Assembly (NCBI GenBank): GCA_023257325.1
Contig: JALRCP010000194.1
Coordinates: 1-6,380, forward strand
From: Polynucleobacter sp.
GTDB taxonomy: Bacteria; Pseudomonadota; Gammaproteobacteria; Burkholderiales; Burkholderiaceae
Length of the DNA stretch: 6,380 nt
Direction: 5' to 3'
Shown: in pieces, positions 6,111 through 6,380 of the stretch
Layout: every line of letters starts with the position of its first letter
Position numbering within the stretch: position 1 is the first letter of the stretch
Position numbers and translations under genes: made by a program
The notes under the pieces: model-generated
What the model saw: only the letters and a program-made list of their open reading frames with translations
Told to the model about the DNA's origin: nothing
Databases searched by the model: none

Positions 6111-6245
6111 GTCGCTCGCTTCGGGGAGCTGGATCAGCGGAAGATTTGCCTCGATCGCGCCGCGCAGTGCTTCATCGTCGACGTTGCCCAGCACAGCGAT
6201 CGCGCTTACGGGCACTTCAGCCAGCCGTCGCACGATCGACGGCAG
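6102..6245 (-). CDS. Reverse-strand coding-like fragment, tentatively metallophosphoesterase-like
   Basis: About 48 codons on the reverse strand read as plausible protein, with [20 protein letters not shown], then [17 protein letters not shown] and a [10 protein letters not shown] end, and GC-rich third positions typical of a high-GC coding region. The AVLGNVDD block resembles the Gly-Asn-x-Asp metal-binding motif of small YfcE-type metallophosphoesterases, where a similar leucine-rich helix and proline-valine strand come just before. That identification is weak. Neither a start nor a stop belongs to it: upstream on that strand it runs into the antisense of the prolyl-tRNA synthetase fragment, and downstream it dissolves into non-coding sequence. 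It is best regarded as a piece of a gene from elsewhere. Confidence 0.35.
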
Positions 6246-6246
6246 C

Positions 6247-6380
6247 GTGAAGAAGACCACCGTGTGGCTTCTGCTCGTGCGCGGCGACCACGATCTCAAT
6301 GAAGTCAAGGCCGGCAAGGTCGAAGGCCTCAAGGGGGGCTTCCGCTTCGCCACCGTGGCCGAGATCGAAGCCCACTTCGG
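6247..6380 (+). CDS. proS: Prolyl-tRNA synthetase (ProS) internal fragment, editing domain
   Basis: Forty-four codons from 6247 to the window edge match the central insertion (editing) domain of bacterial ProRS, which charges tRNA-Pro and clears mischarged Ala-tRNA-Pro. The segment [20 protein letters not shown] followed by [20 protein letters not shown] is highly characteristic; RGDHELNEVK is the family consensus and here Asp replaces Glu. This region lies near the middle of a ~570-aa protein, so both the N-terminal class II aminoacylation motifs and the C-terminal anticodon domain are absent; the latter may continue past the window. There is no start codon or ribosome binding site, and ProRS-like sequence ends abruptly at about 6247 against reverse-strand coding sequence, which marks another join. 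Codon use is GC-rich, unlike the oxidase genes. Confidence 0.8.
   Translation, partial: MKKTTVWLLLVRGDHDLNEVKAGKVEGLKGGFRFATVAEIEAHF

Noticed and set aside
5988..6302. Forward open frame of 104 codons
   Set aside because: Not in the ProRS frame, opposite to the better reverse-strand coding signal, and with a non-protein-like composition.
1..6380. CRISPR array, phage, toxin-antitoxin or defence genes
   Set aside because: No regularly spaced repeats, integrases, transposases, or known defence motifs were seen on either strand.

Overview
Most of the window (bases 1 to about 5510) is the distal part of an aa3-type cytochrome c oxidase locus from a betaproteobacterium of the Burkholderiales. Gene order and protein character (ctaD, 41-aa small protein, ctaG, DUF2970, ctaE, reverse-strand DUF2909, SURF1, SCO-like membrane protein, ctaA) fit this order. 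The fairly AT-rich coding bias is reminiscent of small freshwater members such as Polynucleobacter. The genus is an inference from remembered gene order, not a search result.

Layout. Bases 1-1143 are the 3' two thirds of ctaD (oxidase subunit I), with all CuB, heme a3 and heme a histidines of that part present. A tight forward run follows: 41-aa small assembly protein (1161-1286), CtaG copper chaperone (1289-1882), DUF2970 protein (1884-2093) and CtaE subunit III (2112-2972), ending at a strong hairpin (2995-3021) that reads as a terminator in both directions. A twin-transmembrane DUF2909 gene lies on the reverse strand (3077-3286). Divergent from it by 24 bp, a second forward run starts: SURF1 (3311-4051), a membrane-anchored SCO/thioredoxin-like protein starting at TTG (4053-4715) and CtaA heme A synthase (from 4718). 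Together these genes encode two core subunits and the machinery for copper delivery, heme A synthesis and heme insertion.

The last ~870 bases do not belong to this locus. Within ctaA, at about 5504-5518, the reading frame passes without a stop into the C-terminal tail of a topoisomerase I (TopA) with GC-rich codons, ending at 5689 and followed by a hairpin. Next comes a gene-less stretch (about 5690-6100) with several possible stem-loops. After it is a short reverse-strand coding-like fragment (about 6102-6245), abutting a forward fragment from the middle of prolyl-tRNA synthetase (6247 to the window end). The ctaA C-terminus and the expected ctaB (heme O synthase) are absent. Fragments of unrelated housekeeping genes in mixed orientation, joined at a short shared sequence, look most like a chimeric assembly or amplification product, less likely a real rearrangement.

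I looked for a novel system and did not find convincing evidence of one. The points most worth checking are the hybrid CtaA-TopA frame, the mosaic end, a possible structured RNA near 5934-6059, and the small or poorly characterised oxidase-locus proteins.
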